The translations under genes were made by a program, and so were the position numbers. The notes beneath the pieces were generated by a model that was not told the DNA's origin, searched no databases, and saw nothing but the letters and a program-made list of their open reading frames with translations. From Chloroflexota bacterium (GTDB lineage Bacteria; Chloroflexota; Limnocylindria; QHBO01), in contig JADLBB010000042.1 in the NCBI GenBank assembly GCA_020848055.1, positions 1 through 37,259 of the forward strand: a DNA stretch of 37,259 nt. The letters run 5' to 3'. Position 1 is the first letter of the stretch. Each line of letters starts with the position of its first letter. Shown here one piece after another: positions 1-9,048 of the stretch.

Positions 1-602
1 AGCACGCCCTCGAGGCCGAGCAGGAACCGCTTGCGGTCGAGCCCCCCGGTGTAGCCGCCCAGTCCCCCGCCGGAGTGCAGGACGCGGTGACAGGGCACCA
101 CGATCGGGATCGGGTTCGAACCCAGCGCGTTGCCGGCCGCGCGGTACGCGTTGGGCGATCCAGCCTCGGCCGCGACATCGCGGTACGACGACACCGATCC
201 GAACGGGATTCGCGCGGTGGCGCGCAGCACGCGGCCGGTGAAGCCGCGCACCAACCGCCAGTCGAGTGGCAGGTCGAACCCGTGGCGGCGGCCGGCGAAG
301 TAGTCGTCGAGCTGGCGCCGGACCTCGTCGGTGCGGACTGGCGCCTCCAGGATCCGCGGCGAAACTCGCTCGGCGACCTCGGCCAGCTGCTCGTCGAGGC
401 CCTCGTCGGGGTATGCCACGCGCAGCAGGCCGCGCGGCGTGACGAACACCATCAGCGGTCCCAGTGGCGAGTCCGCCATGGACCATGCCACGTCGAGCAG
501 GCCGGCACCATCCGCCCGGCGCGCCAGCCTGACGTGGAATGCGTCGAGGTCCAGGGCGTCCGCCGGTACGTGGTGCAGGCGTCGCTCCAGCTCGTCGGTC
601 AC
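1..602 (-). CDS. ogt: Methylated-DNA--protein-cysteine S-methyltransferase (partial, runs off left edge)
   Basis: Reverse-strand translation contains NPIPIVVPCHRVLHSGGGLGGYTGGLDRKRFLLGLEG, the PCHRV active site and C-terminal motif of O6-alkylguanine DNA alkyltransferases. GTG start at 600-602 overlaps the sigma factor stop. Confidence 0.93.
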   Translation of the reverse strand, partial: MTDELERRLHHVPADALDLDAFHVRLARRADGAGLLDVAWSMADSPLGPLMVFVTPRGLLRVAYPDEGLDEQLAEVAERVSPRILEAPVRTDEVRRQLDDYFAGRRHGFDLPLDWRLVRGFTGRVLRATARIPFGSVSSYRDVAAEAGSPNAYRAAGNALGSNPIPIVVPCHRVLHSGGGLGGYTGGLDRKRFLLGLEGV

Positions 603-1087
603 CTGGACACCTCCCGGCGCAACCGCCTCAGCCCGGCGCTGACGTTCTGGCGCGCGGCCTCCTCGCTGATGCCCATCCGCTCGCCGATATCGGCGTACGC
701 CAGGTCGAGCACGAAGCGCTGTACGATCGCCGTTGCCTGCTTCGGTGGCAGCGCGCGTACCTCCCTCCAGATGCCGTCGTCGGCGGGCTCGTGAGCGTCG
801 ACGACGGGTTCGACGCCATCGAGGTCGGTCGTGGGACGGCGAGCGCGGCGGCGAGCCGCATCGGTCGCCTTGCGGCCGGCGATGGTGTACAGCCACGCGC
901 GCAGGTTGTCGCCGTGCCTGAGTCCCGGATAGGCGCGAAGTGCTGCCATGAACGTCTCCTGCAGGCAATCCTCCGCCTCGGACGGCCCGACCAGTCCAGT
1001 GAGGAACCGGTGCAGCTCGCGCGCATGCGCGTCGATGAGCCGTTCGAACGGCGGCAGGTGCACGCTCTTTGAAACGCCACGCGCCAC
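599..1087 (-). CDS. RNA polymerase sigma factor, ECF-like sigma-70 family
   Basis: 162 aa ORF; region 2 EAEDCLQETFMAALRAYPGLRHGDNLRAWLYTIAGRKATDAARRRARR and region 4 LPPKQATAIVQRFVLDLAYADIGERMGISEEAARQNVSAGLRRLRR. Confidence 0.9.
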   Translation of the reverse strand: MARGVSKSVHLPPFERLIDAHARELHRFLTGLVGPSEAEDCLQETFMAALRAYPGLRHGDNLRAWLYTIAGRKATDAARRRARRPTTDLDGVEPVVDAHEPADDGIWREVRALPPKQATAIVQRFVLDLAYADIGERMGISEEAARQNVSAGLRRLRREVSR

Positions 1088-1099
1088 GATCGCGTGAGG

Positions 1100-1780
1100 T
1101 CAGGCCGCGGCCCGTCGCACGAAGTCGTCGATCGCCGCTGGATCGTCGGCCTCGACCACGGCCGCGCCGGCGCCCGATCCATCGTCCCCGACCCAACCGA
1201 TGGTGATGCCGGGGTTCTGAGCGTTCGTGCCGTCCGGCGCGAATAGATGGGCCGAGCCGCTGACCTCGTCGGTGCGGGCGATGGCCCAATCATCGAACAG
1301 CGACCGCCGCGCCCGCCCGTCATCGATGGCGGCCGCCAGGGCCTCCAGGTCCAGCGACGGACACTCGCTGGCCACCTCCAGGATGACGTGTCGCAGGCTG
1401 ATGCAACGGCTGTCGCCCCAGAAGGCGCGACGCAGGCCGCGGTCGAGTTCCTCCGAGGCCGTCAGCGACTGCAGCTTGGCAGCCTGCACCGCCTCCATCG
1501 GGGGCAGGGTGGTCACCGGCCAGGTCGTCTCGAGCGCGCTCCACGCCCGCCACCCCGCCCGCGGGGCCAGCGCCGCGGTGACCGGCCACTCCGCGTCGCG
1601 TCCCGCCTTCGGAGTGGCCTCGGAGTTGAACAGCTCGAGCGGAAAGGCATGGTGGTCGAACGCCACCCGACCCTCGAGGCCCAGGCGCCGCCGGGCGTCA
1701 TGCAGCCGCCAGACGACCACGTGCGCCCACGGGCAACTCAGGTCCGACCAGACCGCGATCGTTCCGGGCGCGACACGCAT
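1100..1780 (-). CDS. DsbA/FrnE-like thioredoxin-fold protein
   Basis: 226 aa ORF; N-terminal VWSDLSCPWAHVVVWRL resembles DsbA-family D-x-x-CPW motif; C-terminal half consistent with the DsbA-like fold. Confidence 0.75.
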   Translation of the reverse strand: MRVAPGTIAVWSDLSCPWAHVVVWRLHDARRRLGLEGRVAFDHHAFPLELFNSEATPKAGRDAEWPVTAALAPRAGWRAWSALETTWPVTTLPPMEAVQAAKLQSLTASEELDRGLRRAFWGDSRCISLRHVILEVASECPSLDLEALAAAIDDGRARRSLFDDWAIARTDEVSGSAHLFAPDGTNAQNPGITIGWVGDDGSGAGAAVVEADDPAAIDDFVRRAAA

Positions 1781-1783
1781 CGG

Positions 1784-2746
1784 TCAGTCGAGCGTGAAGT
1801 AGTCGCCGCCGCTGTAGCGGCCGGTGCGCTCCTTGCGGATCTGCATCAGCACGTCGTTGAGCAGGCTCGAGGCACCGAAACGGTACAGGTCGGGCGTCAT
1901 CCAGCGCGGGCCCAGCGTCTCGTACAGCGTGGTGAGGTACCCGATCGCCTCCTTGGCGGTTCGAATGCCGCCCGCTGACTTCATGCCCACCACGCGGCCG
2001 GTCTGGGCATGGAAGTCGCGGATGGCCTCGAGCATCACGAGCGTGACGGGCAGCGTGGCGGCCGGCTGGATCTTGCCGGTCGAGGTCTTGATGAAGTCGG
2101 CGCCTGCAGCCATGGCCAGCACCGATGCGCGCCGCACGTTGTCGTACGTCTCGAGCTCGCCGGTCTCCAGGATGACCTTCAGATGGGCATCGCCGCAGGT
2201 TTCGGCGACCGCCACGATCTCGTCGTAGACCGACGCGTAGTCGCCGGCCAGGAACGCGCCGCGGTCGATGACCATGTCTATCTCGTCGGCGCCGGCCTCG
2301 ACGGCGGAGCGCACGTCCGCCAGCTTGATCTCGAGCGGCGCCTGGCCGGAGGGGAAGTAGGTCGCCACCGCGGCGACCTTCACGCCAGATCCGCGCAGGG
2401 CCTCGACCGCGGTGGGGATCATGTTGGGGTAGACGCACAGCGCGGCGACGTGCGGGATGGATGGATCGGTCGGGTCGGGGCGCCGGGCCTTGCCGGCCAG
2501 CGCGCGCACCTTGCCCGGGGTGTCCTTGCCCTCCAGGGTGGTGAGATCCATCATCCGGATCGCCATGTCGAGGGCCCACAGCTTCGACTCGCGCTTGATG
2601 GAGCGCTTGGCCAGCGATGCGGCGCGCTCCTCAACCCCGACGGCGTCCACCGCCGAAACGCGGGCAAGCAGCGAGCCGAGATGCCGGTGCTGCTTGCTGA
2701 TCAGGTCGCGGCGCTGGTTGGCGCGCGCGGGCGTCGTGGCAGTCAT
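1784..2746 (-). CDS. deoC: Deoxyribose-phosphate aldolase
   Basis: 320 aa ORF; DFIKTSTGKIQPAATLPVTLVMLEAIRDF and VGMKSAGGIRTAKEAIGYL are typical DeoC catalytic motifs. Confidence 0.93.
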   Translation of the reverse strand: MTATTPARANQRRDLISKQHRHLGSLLARVSAVDAVGVEERAASLAKRSIKRESKLWALDMAIRMMDLTTLEGKDTPGKVRALAGKARRPDPTDPSIPHVAALCVYPNMIPTAVEALRGSGVKVAAVATYFPSGQAPLEIKLADVRSAVEAGADEIDMVIDRGAFLAGDYASVYDEIVAVAETCGDAHLKVILETGELETYDNVRRASVLAMAAGADFIKTSTGKIQPAATLPVTLVMLEAIRDFHAQTGRVVGMKSAGGIRTAKEAIGYLTTLYETLGPRWMTPDLYRFGASSLLNDVLMQIRKERTGRYSGGDYFTLD

Positions 2747-2755
2747 CTATCAGCC

Positions 2756-2761
2756 ATTGTA
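2756..2761 (-). promoter_or_regulatory. Candidate -10 hexamer (TACAAT) for deoC
   Basis: Reverse complement of ATTGTA; only 9 nt separate it from the ATG, which suggests a leaderless or near-leaderless transcript. No clear -35. Confidence 0.45.
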
Positions 2762-2789
2762 CGGCCGATGGGTGGCGAATCCTCGATCC

Positions 2790-3251
2790 TCATCCGCTGC
2801 GGTCGCCTGCGATGAGCGCCGACGGGACGGTGCAGGCCATCTCGCCGCCCTCATCGGGCGGCTCTGCTGCCGGGGGCGCCGAACCGGGCCGGCCGGCACG
2901 CGGGGGCGGCCAGTAGCGCAGAAGCACCCGCCAGTGGGCACTCGATGGCGGAACGGTGCCGAAGATGCGCGAGTCGGTGCTGAAGGCCGGGTTGTCGCCA
3001 CGCAGTACCAGGCCGCCGGGGCCGCGGCCGACGACGCGCTTGACGATCTCGCGCTCAGGCTCGCGAGGGTCGGCGGCGAGCACGATGTCGCCGATCCTCG
3101 CGGAGCGCCGGACGACGAGCAGCCGGTCGCCGTGTCGCAGCGTGGGCTCCATCGAGCGGCCGCGAACCTGGACCACGTCCAGCCGGCGCAGCGTCGCTCT
3201 CGCGGCCAGGACCACCGCCATCGCGACGACGAGCAGCGCCGTCGGCCTCAT
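2790..3251 (-). CDS. sodX: S26-family signal peptidase, putative nickel superoxide dismutase maturation protease
   Basis: 153 aa ORF; VQVRGRSMEPTLRHGDRLLV (Ser) and REIVKRVVGRGPGGLVLRGDNP (Lys) motifs, N-terminal hydrophobic segment; immediately downstream of sodN. Confidence 0.88.
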   Translation of the reverse strand: MRPTALLVVAMAVVLAARATLRRLDVVQVRGRSMEPTLRHGDRLLVVRRSARIGDIVLAADPREPEREIVKRVVGRGPGGLVLRGDNPAFSTDSRIFGTVPPSSAHWRVLLRYWPPPRAGRPGSAPPAAEPPDEGGEMACTVPSALIAGDRSG

Positions 3252-3262
3252 CGGTCAGCGAG

Positions 3263-3691
3263 TCAGGAAGGCCGTCCGCTGACGCGGGTCTTGGCCGGCC
3301 CACCGGTGGCCTTCCACATCTCATCGATCGAGTCGATCATGAGCAGGAGTTCCCTTGCGGCAGCTGCGTCCATCGACTGCTTGACCTTGCTGGCCTGCTT
3401 GGTGGCCTTCCAGAAGGTCTCGTGTATGCCCGGGTGGGCCTCCAGGTGCTCCGGCTTGAAGTAGTCGTGCCACAGCACGTCGAGGTGGTGCTTCACCAAT
3501 TCGGCGCGCTCCTCCTTGACGTGGACGCAGCGAGCCCGGAACAGCTTGTCATCGCTGGCATCGTGCTTCTCGATGATGCGAAGGCAAGATTCGGCCTCGA
3601 TGCGGGCCTGCTCAGGGTCGTAGATCCCGCACGGCAGGTCGCAATGGGCCTCCACGGAGCGGGGGTTGAGGATGGATGACAGGGTGCGCAT
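3263..3691 (-). CDS. sodN: Nickel-containing superoxide dismutase
   Basis: Contains the Ni-hook HCDLPCGIYDP after a short propeptide (MRTLSSILNPRSVEA); start at 3689-3691 preceded by AAAGGAG Shine-Dalgarno. Confidence 0.95.
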   Translation of the reverse strand: MRTLSSILNPRSVEAHCDLPCGIYDPEQARIEAESCLRIIEKHDASDDKLFRARCVHVKEERAELVKHHLDVLWHDYFKPEHLEAHPGIHETFWKATKQASKVKQSMDAAAARELLLMIDSIDEMWKATGGPAKTRVSGRPS

Positions 3692-3740
3692 CGGTCTCCT
3701 TTCGGGGCGACAGGGATTCTTGGGAATCTCAGAGGACGCA

Positions 3741-3746
3741 ATTCTA
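3741..3746 (-). promoter_or_regulatory. Candidate -10 hexamer (TAGAAT) for sodN-sodX
   Basis: Reverse complement of ATTCTA, 49 nt upstream of the sodN ATG. Confidence 0.4.
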
Positions 3747-3803
3747 GGCCGGAAGGCGCCCCGCCACAGCCGGCCCCGGGTCTGCGCGCCGGGCGGCGGT
3801 CGG

Positions 3804-3809
3804 TATACT
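3804..3809 (+). promoter_or_regulatory. Candidate -10 hexamer (TATACT) for the GNAT-like gene
   Basis: TATACT in a GC-rich intergenic region, 42 nt upstream of ATG at 3852; GGGAG Shine-Dalgarno near the start. Confidence 0.45.
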
Positions 3810-3851
3810 CGTCCGGCGCATTCGACGGCTGCGCGAACAGGGAGTGGTGGG

Positions 3852-4964
3852 ATGGACTCGGCGACCGCGATCAGGGTCAGTCGCATCTTGCGACCGTCGG
3901 AATTGACCGATGAGGACCTGGAGCGATGGCGCGGGTTGCAGAGCGCCCATCCGGAACTCGATCGCCCGTTCTTCGCACCCGAGTGGCTGAACATCCTCGA
4001 GGGGGCATCCCACCAGGTCGAGGTCGCCGTCCTCGCCGACGACGACGGCGATCGCGGCTTCTTCCCGTTTCATCGCTCGGGCGCCGTCCTGCGTGCGCCG
4101 GGCATGCGGCTGTGCGACTTCCAGGGCTGGATCGGCGCGCCCGACCTGGCGGTCGTCCCCGAATCCCTCCTGAGGTCGGTGGGCGCACGAGTCTGGCGCT
4201 TCGACCACCTGCTGGCCCGCCAGGCGGCGGCGGCGAGGCACGGCTGGGAACGGCAAGGATCGCCCACGGCCGATCTCTCGTCTGGCTTCGACGCCTACCT
4301 CGCCCTGCACCGCTCGCGCGGTGCGAGATGGGTCTCCCAGATCCCGCACCATGCCCGCAGGCTGGAGCGCGACGCCGGATCGCTGCGCTTCGAGGTCTCC
4401 AGCATGGATCGCGGCGTCCTCGAACAGTTGCTCGCATGGAAGAAGACACAACGGCAACGAACGCACACCCTCGACCCGCTGGACGAGGCATGGGCACACC
4501 GCGCGGTGACCGCCTGCCTCGCGGTCGATGAGCCCGGATTCGGCGGACTCCTGTCGGCGCTGTACGCGGGTGACGACCTGGTTGCGGCTCACCTTGGCCT
4601 GCGATCTCACGGGACGCTGCACCTGTGGTTTCCTGCCTACAACACAGTCCACGAGCGCGCGTCACCCGGACTGATCCTCCTCTACCACCTGATGCGGGCC
4701 GCCGCCGAGCGCGGGATCCGAAGGGTCGATTTCGGCAAGGGGCCCGAACACTTCAAGACCAGTTGGTCGACCGGGGCCGAGGAGGTGGCCGAGGGCTTCG
4801 TGCATCGCGACCGCATCGGGACATTGGTCAACGGTGCGGCGTACGGTGCCCGCCGCTGGTTGCGCGCCACTGGCGTCGCTCGCCGGCTCCAGGAACCAAA
4901 GCGGCGCATCTTCAGCCTCGGCCGGCGCGTGCGGGGCACGCTTGGTCCGGCTAGGAACCCATGA
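3852..4964 (+). CDS. GNAT / FemAB-like acetyltransferase (BcsL/CelD-type, cellulose biosynthesis-associated family)
   Basis: 370 aa; pattern FFAPEWLNILEG ... HLGLRSHGTLHLWFPAYNTVHERASPGLILLYHLMRAAAERGIRRVDFGKGPEHFKTSW is typical of the family. Confidence 0.82.
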   Translation: MDSATAIRVSRILRPSELTDEDLERWRGLQSAHPELDRPFFAPEWLNILEGASHQVEVAVLADDDGDRGFFPFHRSGAVLRAPGMRLCDFQGWIGAPDLAVVPESLLRSVGARVWRFDHLLARQAAAARHGWERQGSPTADLSSGFDAYLALHRSRGARWVSQIPHHARRLERDAGSLRFEVSSMDRGVLEQLLAWKKTQRQRTHTLDPLDEAWAHRAVTACLAVDEPGFGGLLSALYAGDDLVAAHLGLRSHGTLHLWFPAYNTVHERASPGLILLYHLMRAAAERGIRRVDFGKGPEHFKTSWSTGAEEVAEGFVHRDRIGTLVNGAAYGARRWLRATGVARRLQEPKRRIFSLGRRVRGTLGPARNP

Positions 4965-5706
4965 CGATACCGCCGTCCACGCCGAGCACCTGCCCGGTCA
5001 CGTAGCGCGCCTCGTCGGAAGCGAAGTACACCGCCGCGGCCGCAACGTCGTCCACGGTGCCAACGTGCCCGAGCGGCGTCAGGCCCACGAGGGCCTCGGT
5101 GGCGGCCTCGGGCAGGCCGGCGGTCAGATCGGTCGTGATCAGGCCGGGCGCGATGGCGTTGCAGGTGATGCCACGGCTGGCCAGTTCACGCGCGGTCGTC
5201 TTGGTCAGGCCGATGAGCCCGGCCTTGGCCGCCGCGTAGTTGGCCTGGCCCGGATTGCCCATGCGGCCCGCGGCCGAACTCATGTTGATGATGCGGCCGG
5301 AGCGTGCCTTCATCATCGGCCGGCTGACGGCGCGCGTCATCCAGAACGGCCCTGACAGGTTGGTGTCGATGACAGCGTCCCACTCGTCGGCGTCCATGCG
5401 CATCAACAGGTTGTCGCGCGTGATGCCGGCGTTGTTGACCAGGATGTCGATGCTGCCGAGCGCATCGAGCGCGGCCCTGACGATCGCCTCGCACGCCTCG
5501 CGGCCCGCGGCGGTATCGCCCTGGATGGTCACGGCCCTACGCCCGAGCGAGGTGATGCGGCTGGCAACCTCGTCGGCAGCAGCGGCATTGCCACGGTAGT
5601 TGACGGCCACGTCCGCACCCTGGCCGGCCAGGGCCAGTGCGATGGCGCGTCCGAGGCCGCGGGAGCCACCGGTGACGAGGGCAGCCTTGCCAGTCAGGTC
5701 GAACAT
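4951..5706 (-). CDS. fabG: 3-oxoacyl-ACP reductase
   Basis: SDR motifs ALVTGGSRGLGRAIALAL, NNAG, YAAAKAGLIGLTKTTARELA; ATG at 5704-5706 overlaps the fabH stop by 1 nt. Confidence 0.92.
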   Translation of the reverse strand: MFDLTGKAALVTGGSRGLGRAIALALAGQGADVAVNYRGNAAAADEVASRITSLGRRAVTIQGDTAAGREACEAIVRAALDALGSIDILVNNAGITRDNLLMRMDADEWDAVIDTNLSGPFWMTRAVSRPMMKARSGRIINMSSAAGRMGNPGQANYAAAKAGLIGLTKTTARELASRGITCNAIAPGLITTDLTAGLPEAATEALVGLTPLGHVGTVDDVAAAAVYFASDEARYVTGQVLGVDGGIVMGS

Positions 5707-6773
5707 CAGACGGCCGCCCCGGCCAGGCTCTGCTGCGGGCGCCCCATGCGCGTCTGCTCGCCCGGCGCGAGGAGGGCGCGAGCCGGGTCCGCCGTCCACT
5801 CGATCACGGCACCACCAGCGGTGTAGCCGCCGCCGAAGGCGACCATCAGGACGCGGTCGCCGGGGTGAACGCGGCCGCTGCCGACCGCCTCGACCAGCGC
5901 CATCGGCACCGATGCGGCGCTGGTGTTGCCGTACTTGGCGATGTTGACGAACGTCTTGTCATCGGGGATGCCGAACTGGCGCTGCACGCTGTTGATGATG
6001 CGCAGGTTGGCCTGGTGGAACACGAACTGGTCGATGTCGTCGACCGTCAGGCCCGCGTTTCGCAGCGCGGCCAGGGCCGACTCGCCCATCTGGCGGGTGG
6101 CGTACTTGTAGACCTCGCTGCCAAGCATCCTGATCTTGTGCTGGCGGGCCTCGACCGTCTCGACCGATGCCGGGCGCACGGTTCCGCCGGCCGGCACGAT
6201 GATCGCCTCGCACCCGGTGCCGTCGCTGAACAGGTCAACGCCCAACAGGCCACCATGCTGGTCTGAGGCCTGGAGCAGCACTGCGCCGGCGCCGTCGCCG
6301 AACAGCACGCACGTGCTGCGATCGGTCCAGTCCAGGAAGCGGCTCAGGATCTCGACGCCGATGACCAGGACGTTGCGATACATCCCGCTGGCTAGGAAAC
6401 TGGAGCCGGTGGCGTAGGCGTACAGGAACCCCGAGCAGGCCGCCTGCAGATCGAACCCGGCGGCGTGTCGGGCGCCCAGCGCGCTCGCCACCGTGACGCT
6501 TGTGGCGGGCAACGGGTAGTCCGGCGTGCAGGTGGCCACTATCACCAGGTCTAGTTCGGCCGGGTCGAGCCCGGCCACGGCCAGCGCGTCGCGCGCGGCG
6601 TTGACCGACATCGACGTGGTCGTCTCGTCGTCGGCCGCGATGCGCCGCTCCCGGATGCCGGTCCTGGTCACGATCCACTCGTCGTTGGTGTCGACCAACT
6701 CCGCCAGGTCATCGTTGGTCATCACGCGGCTGGGCGCGTACATCCCCCAGCCGGTGATCAATGCGTTGGTCAT
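5706..6773 (-). CDS. fabH: 3-oxoacyl-ACP synthase III
   Basis: 355 aa; FDLQAACSGFLYAYATGSSFLASG active-site Cys, VFHQANLRIINSV His, GNTSAASVPMAL Asn. Confidence 0.95.
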   Translation of the reverse strand: MTNALITGWGMYAPSRVMTNDDLAELVDTNDEWIVTRTGIRERRIAADDETTTSMSVNAARDALAVAGLDPAELDLVIVATCTPDYPLPATSVTVASALGARHAAGFDLQAACSGFLYAYATGSSFLASGMYRNVLVIGVEILSRFLDWTDRSTCVLFGDGAGAVLLQASDQHGGLLGVDLFSDGTGCEAIIVPAGGTVRPASVETVEARQHKIRMLGSEVYKYATRQMGESALAALRNAGLTVDDIDQFVFHQANLRIINSVQRQFGIPDDKTFVNIAKYGNTSAASVPMALVEAVGSGRVHPGDRVLMVAFGGGYTAGGAVIEWTADPARALLAPGEQTRMGRPQQSLAGAAV

Positions 6774-6801
6774 GTGGGTGCTCCTTGGGGCGGGCGTGGC
6801 G

Positions 6802-7275
6802 TCATCGTGGATCGACCTCGAGCAGAGGTTGCTTGCGCTTCACGAGCGTGCCGCTCTCCACCAGAACCTGCACGATCCGGCCCGAGACGTCCGATTTGAT
6901 CTCGTTGAACAGCTTCATCGCCTCGATCAGGCCGATGACCTGACCGTTGGCGACCTCGTCCCCCTCGTTGACGTATGGCCTGGCACCCGGCGACGGGGCC
7001 GGGTACCACACGCCGGTCAGCGGAGCGCCGACGAACCGCATGCCGGGCGCTGGCTCCCCGAACGGCGTGAGGCCATCGCTGGTCGGGCCCTTCACGGCGG
7101 GCGTCTCCGCCGCCGCTATCACGGACGCCGCGGCGACCGAGGCGACCTGCAGCGCGCGCGGGCGCGCCAGCCGGACTGACAGGTCGCCGACCGTCAGTTC
7201 CAGTTCGTCCAGGCCCGCGGCCTCGAGCGCGGGCGCGAGCCGGTCGACGGCCTGCAGGATGGGATCGTCGCTCAT
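6802..7275 (-). CDS. accB: Acetyl-CoA carboxylase biotin carboxyl carrier protein (canonical)
   Basis: C-terminal domain VIGLIEAMKLFNEIKSDVSGRIVQVLVESGTLVKRKQPLLEV with the EAMK biotinylation site. Confidence 0.93.
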   Translation of the reverse strand: MSDDPILQAVDRLAPALEAAGLDELELTVGDLSVRLARPRALQVASVAAASVIAAAETPAVKGPTSDGLTPFGEPAPGMRFVGAPLTGVWYPAPSPGARPYVNEGDEVANGQVIGLIEAMKLFNEIKSDVSGRIVQVLVESGTLVKRKQPLLEVDPR

Positions 7276-8537
7276 GACCGGTCGTAGCGACCGAGGACGA
7301 GGGTCGCGTTGTGACCGCCGAACCCGAAGCTGTTGCTCATCGCCACCGATACCTCGGCACGGCGCGCCTCGTGCGGGACGTAGTCGAGGTCGCACTCCGG
7401 ATCGGGGAACTCCAGGTTGATCGTGGGCGGCAGGATGCCGCTGTTCATGGCCTTGATGGTGGCGATGGCCTCGATGCCCCCGCCGGCGCCCATCAGGTGG
7501 CCGGTCATCGACTTGGTGCTCGAGACCGGCAGACGGTAGGCGCGCTCGCCGAACACGGTCTTGATCGCCGCGGTCTCCGACGAGTCGTTGGGCGGGGTGG
7601 AGGTCCCGTGGGCGTTGATGTAGCCGATATCGTCGGCCGTCAGCCCCGCGTCGGCGATGGCGATGCGCATCGACTGCACCGCCCCTCGGCCGCCGGGGGC
7701 CGGCAGGGTGATGTGGGACGCGTCGTCGGTCGCGCCGTAGCCGAGGACCTCGGCATGGATGGCCGCCCCGCGGGCTCGGGCGTGGTCGAGCGCCTCCAGC
7801 ACCAGGATCCCGGCGCCGTCGCCCATCACGAAGCCGTCGCGGTCCGCGTCGAACGGCCGCGAGGCCCTCTGCGGGTCGTCGTTGCGCTTGGTGGACAGCG
7901 CGCGCATGGCGCTGAACGCGCCGACCGGGATCTCGCCGATGCCGGCCTCGGCGCCGCCGGCGATCATGACGTCGGCATCACCGCGGCGGATGATGTTGAG
8001 CGAGTCGCCGATGGCGTGGTTCGCGCTCGAGCAGGCGCTCACGGTCGCGTAGTTGGGACCGCGCACGTTGGCGTAGATCGCCACGTAGCCGGCGGCCATG
8101 TCCGGGATCATGGCCGTGACCAGGAACGGCCCCACGCGTTCCACGCCCAGCTCGTTGGCCTCCAGGATGTCGCGGATCATGGTGTTGATGCCGCCGATGC
8201 CGGAGCCGATGATCGCCCCGGTGCGCCACGCCAGGTCCTCGTCGGCCAGCGGCAGTTCGAAGCCGGCGTCCGTCATGGCCTCGGTCACCGCTGCCCAGGC
8301 GTAGTGGACGTAGCGGTCGTTCCGCCGCACCTCCTTGCGCGGCATGATCGCGTCGGCGTCGAAGCCCTTTATCTCGCCGGCGATCTTGGCCGCGGTGCGC
8401 GAGGGATCGAACAGGGTGATGGGACCGATGCCGCTGCGACCGTTGACGAGCGAGTCCCAGTAACTGGCAACATCGTTGCCGATCGGGGTCAGCGCGCCCA
8501 TGCCGGTCACGACGACCCGGCGCTCTCCGTCACGCAT
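7272..8537 (-). CDS. fabF: 3-oxoacyl-ACP synthase II
   Basis: [19 protein letters not shown]-terminus; [14 protein letters not shown] Cys; [39 protein letters not shown]. Confidence 0.95.
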   Translation of the reverse strand: MRDGERRVVVTGMGALTPIGNDVASYWDSLVNGRSGIGPITLFDPSRTAAKIAGEIKGFDADAIMPRKEVRRNDRYVHYAWAAVTEAMTDAGFELPLADEDLAWRTGAIIGSGIGGINTMIRDILEANELGVERVGPFLVTAMIPDMAAGYVAIYANVRGPNYATVSACSSANHAIGDSLNIIRRGDADVMIAGGAEAGIGEIPVGAFSAMRALSTKRNDDPQRASRPFDADRDGFVMGDGAGILVLEALDHARARGAAIHAEVLGYGATDDASHITLPAPGGRGAVQSMRIAIADAGLTADDIGYINAHGTSTPPNDSSETAAIKTVFGERAYRLPVSSTKSMTGHLMGAGGGIEAIATIKAMNSGILPPTINLEFPDPECDLDYVPHEARRAEVSVAMSNSFGFGGHNATLVLGRYDRS

Positions 8538-9027
8538 CGGTCGGGCCTCCGTCCAACCCCAGGTCACGCGGGATGATGACCGAGATGATCGCATCCACGG
8601 CGACCTCGCCATCCACCGTGGCGACCGCGTGCAGGCGCCCGAACATGTCGCGCAGCCTGACGACCGTCGCCTCCAGCCGCAGCACCTCGCCCGGGGTGAC
8701 CATGCGTTTGAAGCGGCATTCGTCGATGCCGGCGAACAGGCCGAGCCGACCGCGGTACTGCGGCAGCGTGCCAATCGCGATGCCGCAGGCCTGGGCCAGC
8801 GCCTCGACCACCAGGACGCCGGGCATGATGGGTCGACCGGGGAAGTGGCCGGTGAACTGCGGCTCGTTGGCGGTGACCGCCTTGAGCGCCACCACCCGCT
8901 TGCCGGGCTCAAGTTCGACGACGCGGTCGACCAGCAGGAACGGAAAGCGGTGCGGCAGGATGCGCATGATGTCGGCTGCCTCGAGCGGCATCGTCAGGGT
9001 GGCGGTGTCGGGCGAATCGGTCGTCAT
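8530..9027 (-). CDS. fabZ: 3-hydroxyacyl-ACP dehydratase
   Basis: 165 aa; [14 protein letters not shown] and [20 protein letters not shown] hot-dog dehydratase motifs. Confidence 0.94.
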   Translation of the reverse strand: MTTDSPDTATLTMPLEAADIMRILPHRFPFLLVDRVVELEPGKRVVALKAVTANEPQFTGHFPGRPIMPGVLVVEALAQACGIAIGTLPQYRGRLGLFAGIDECRFKRMVTPGEVLRLEATVVRLRDMFGRLHAVATVDGEVAVDAIISVIIPRDLGLDGGPTDA

Positions 9028-9048
9028 CGGTCTGTTGCTCTCGTACTC

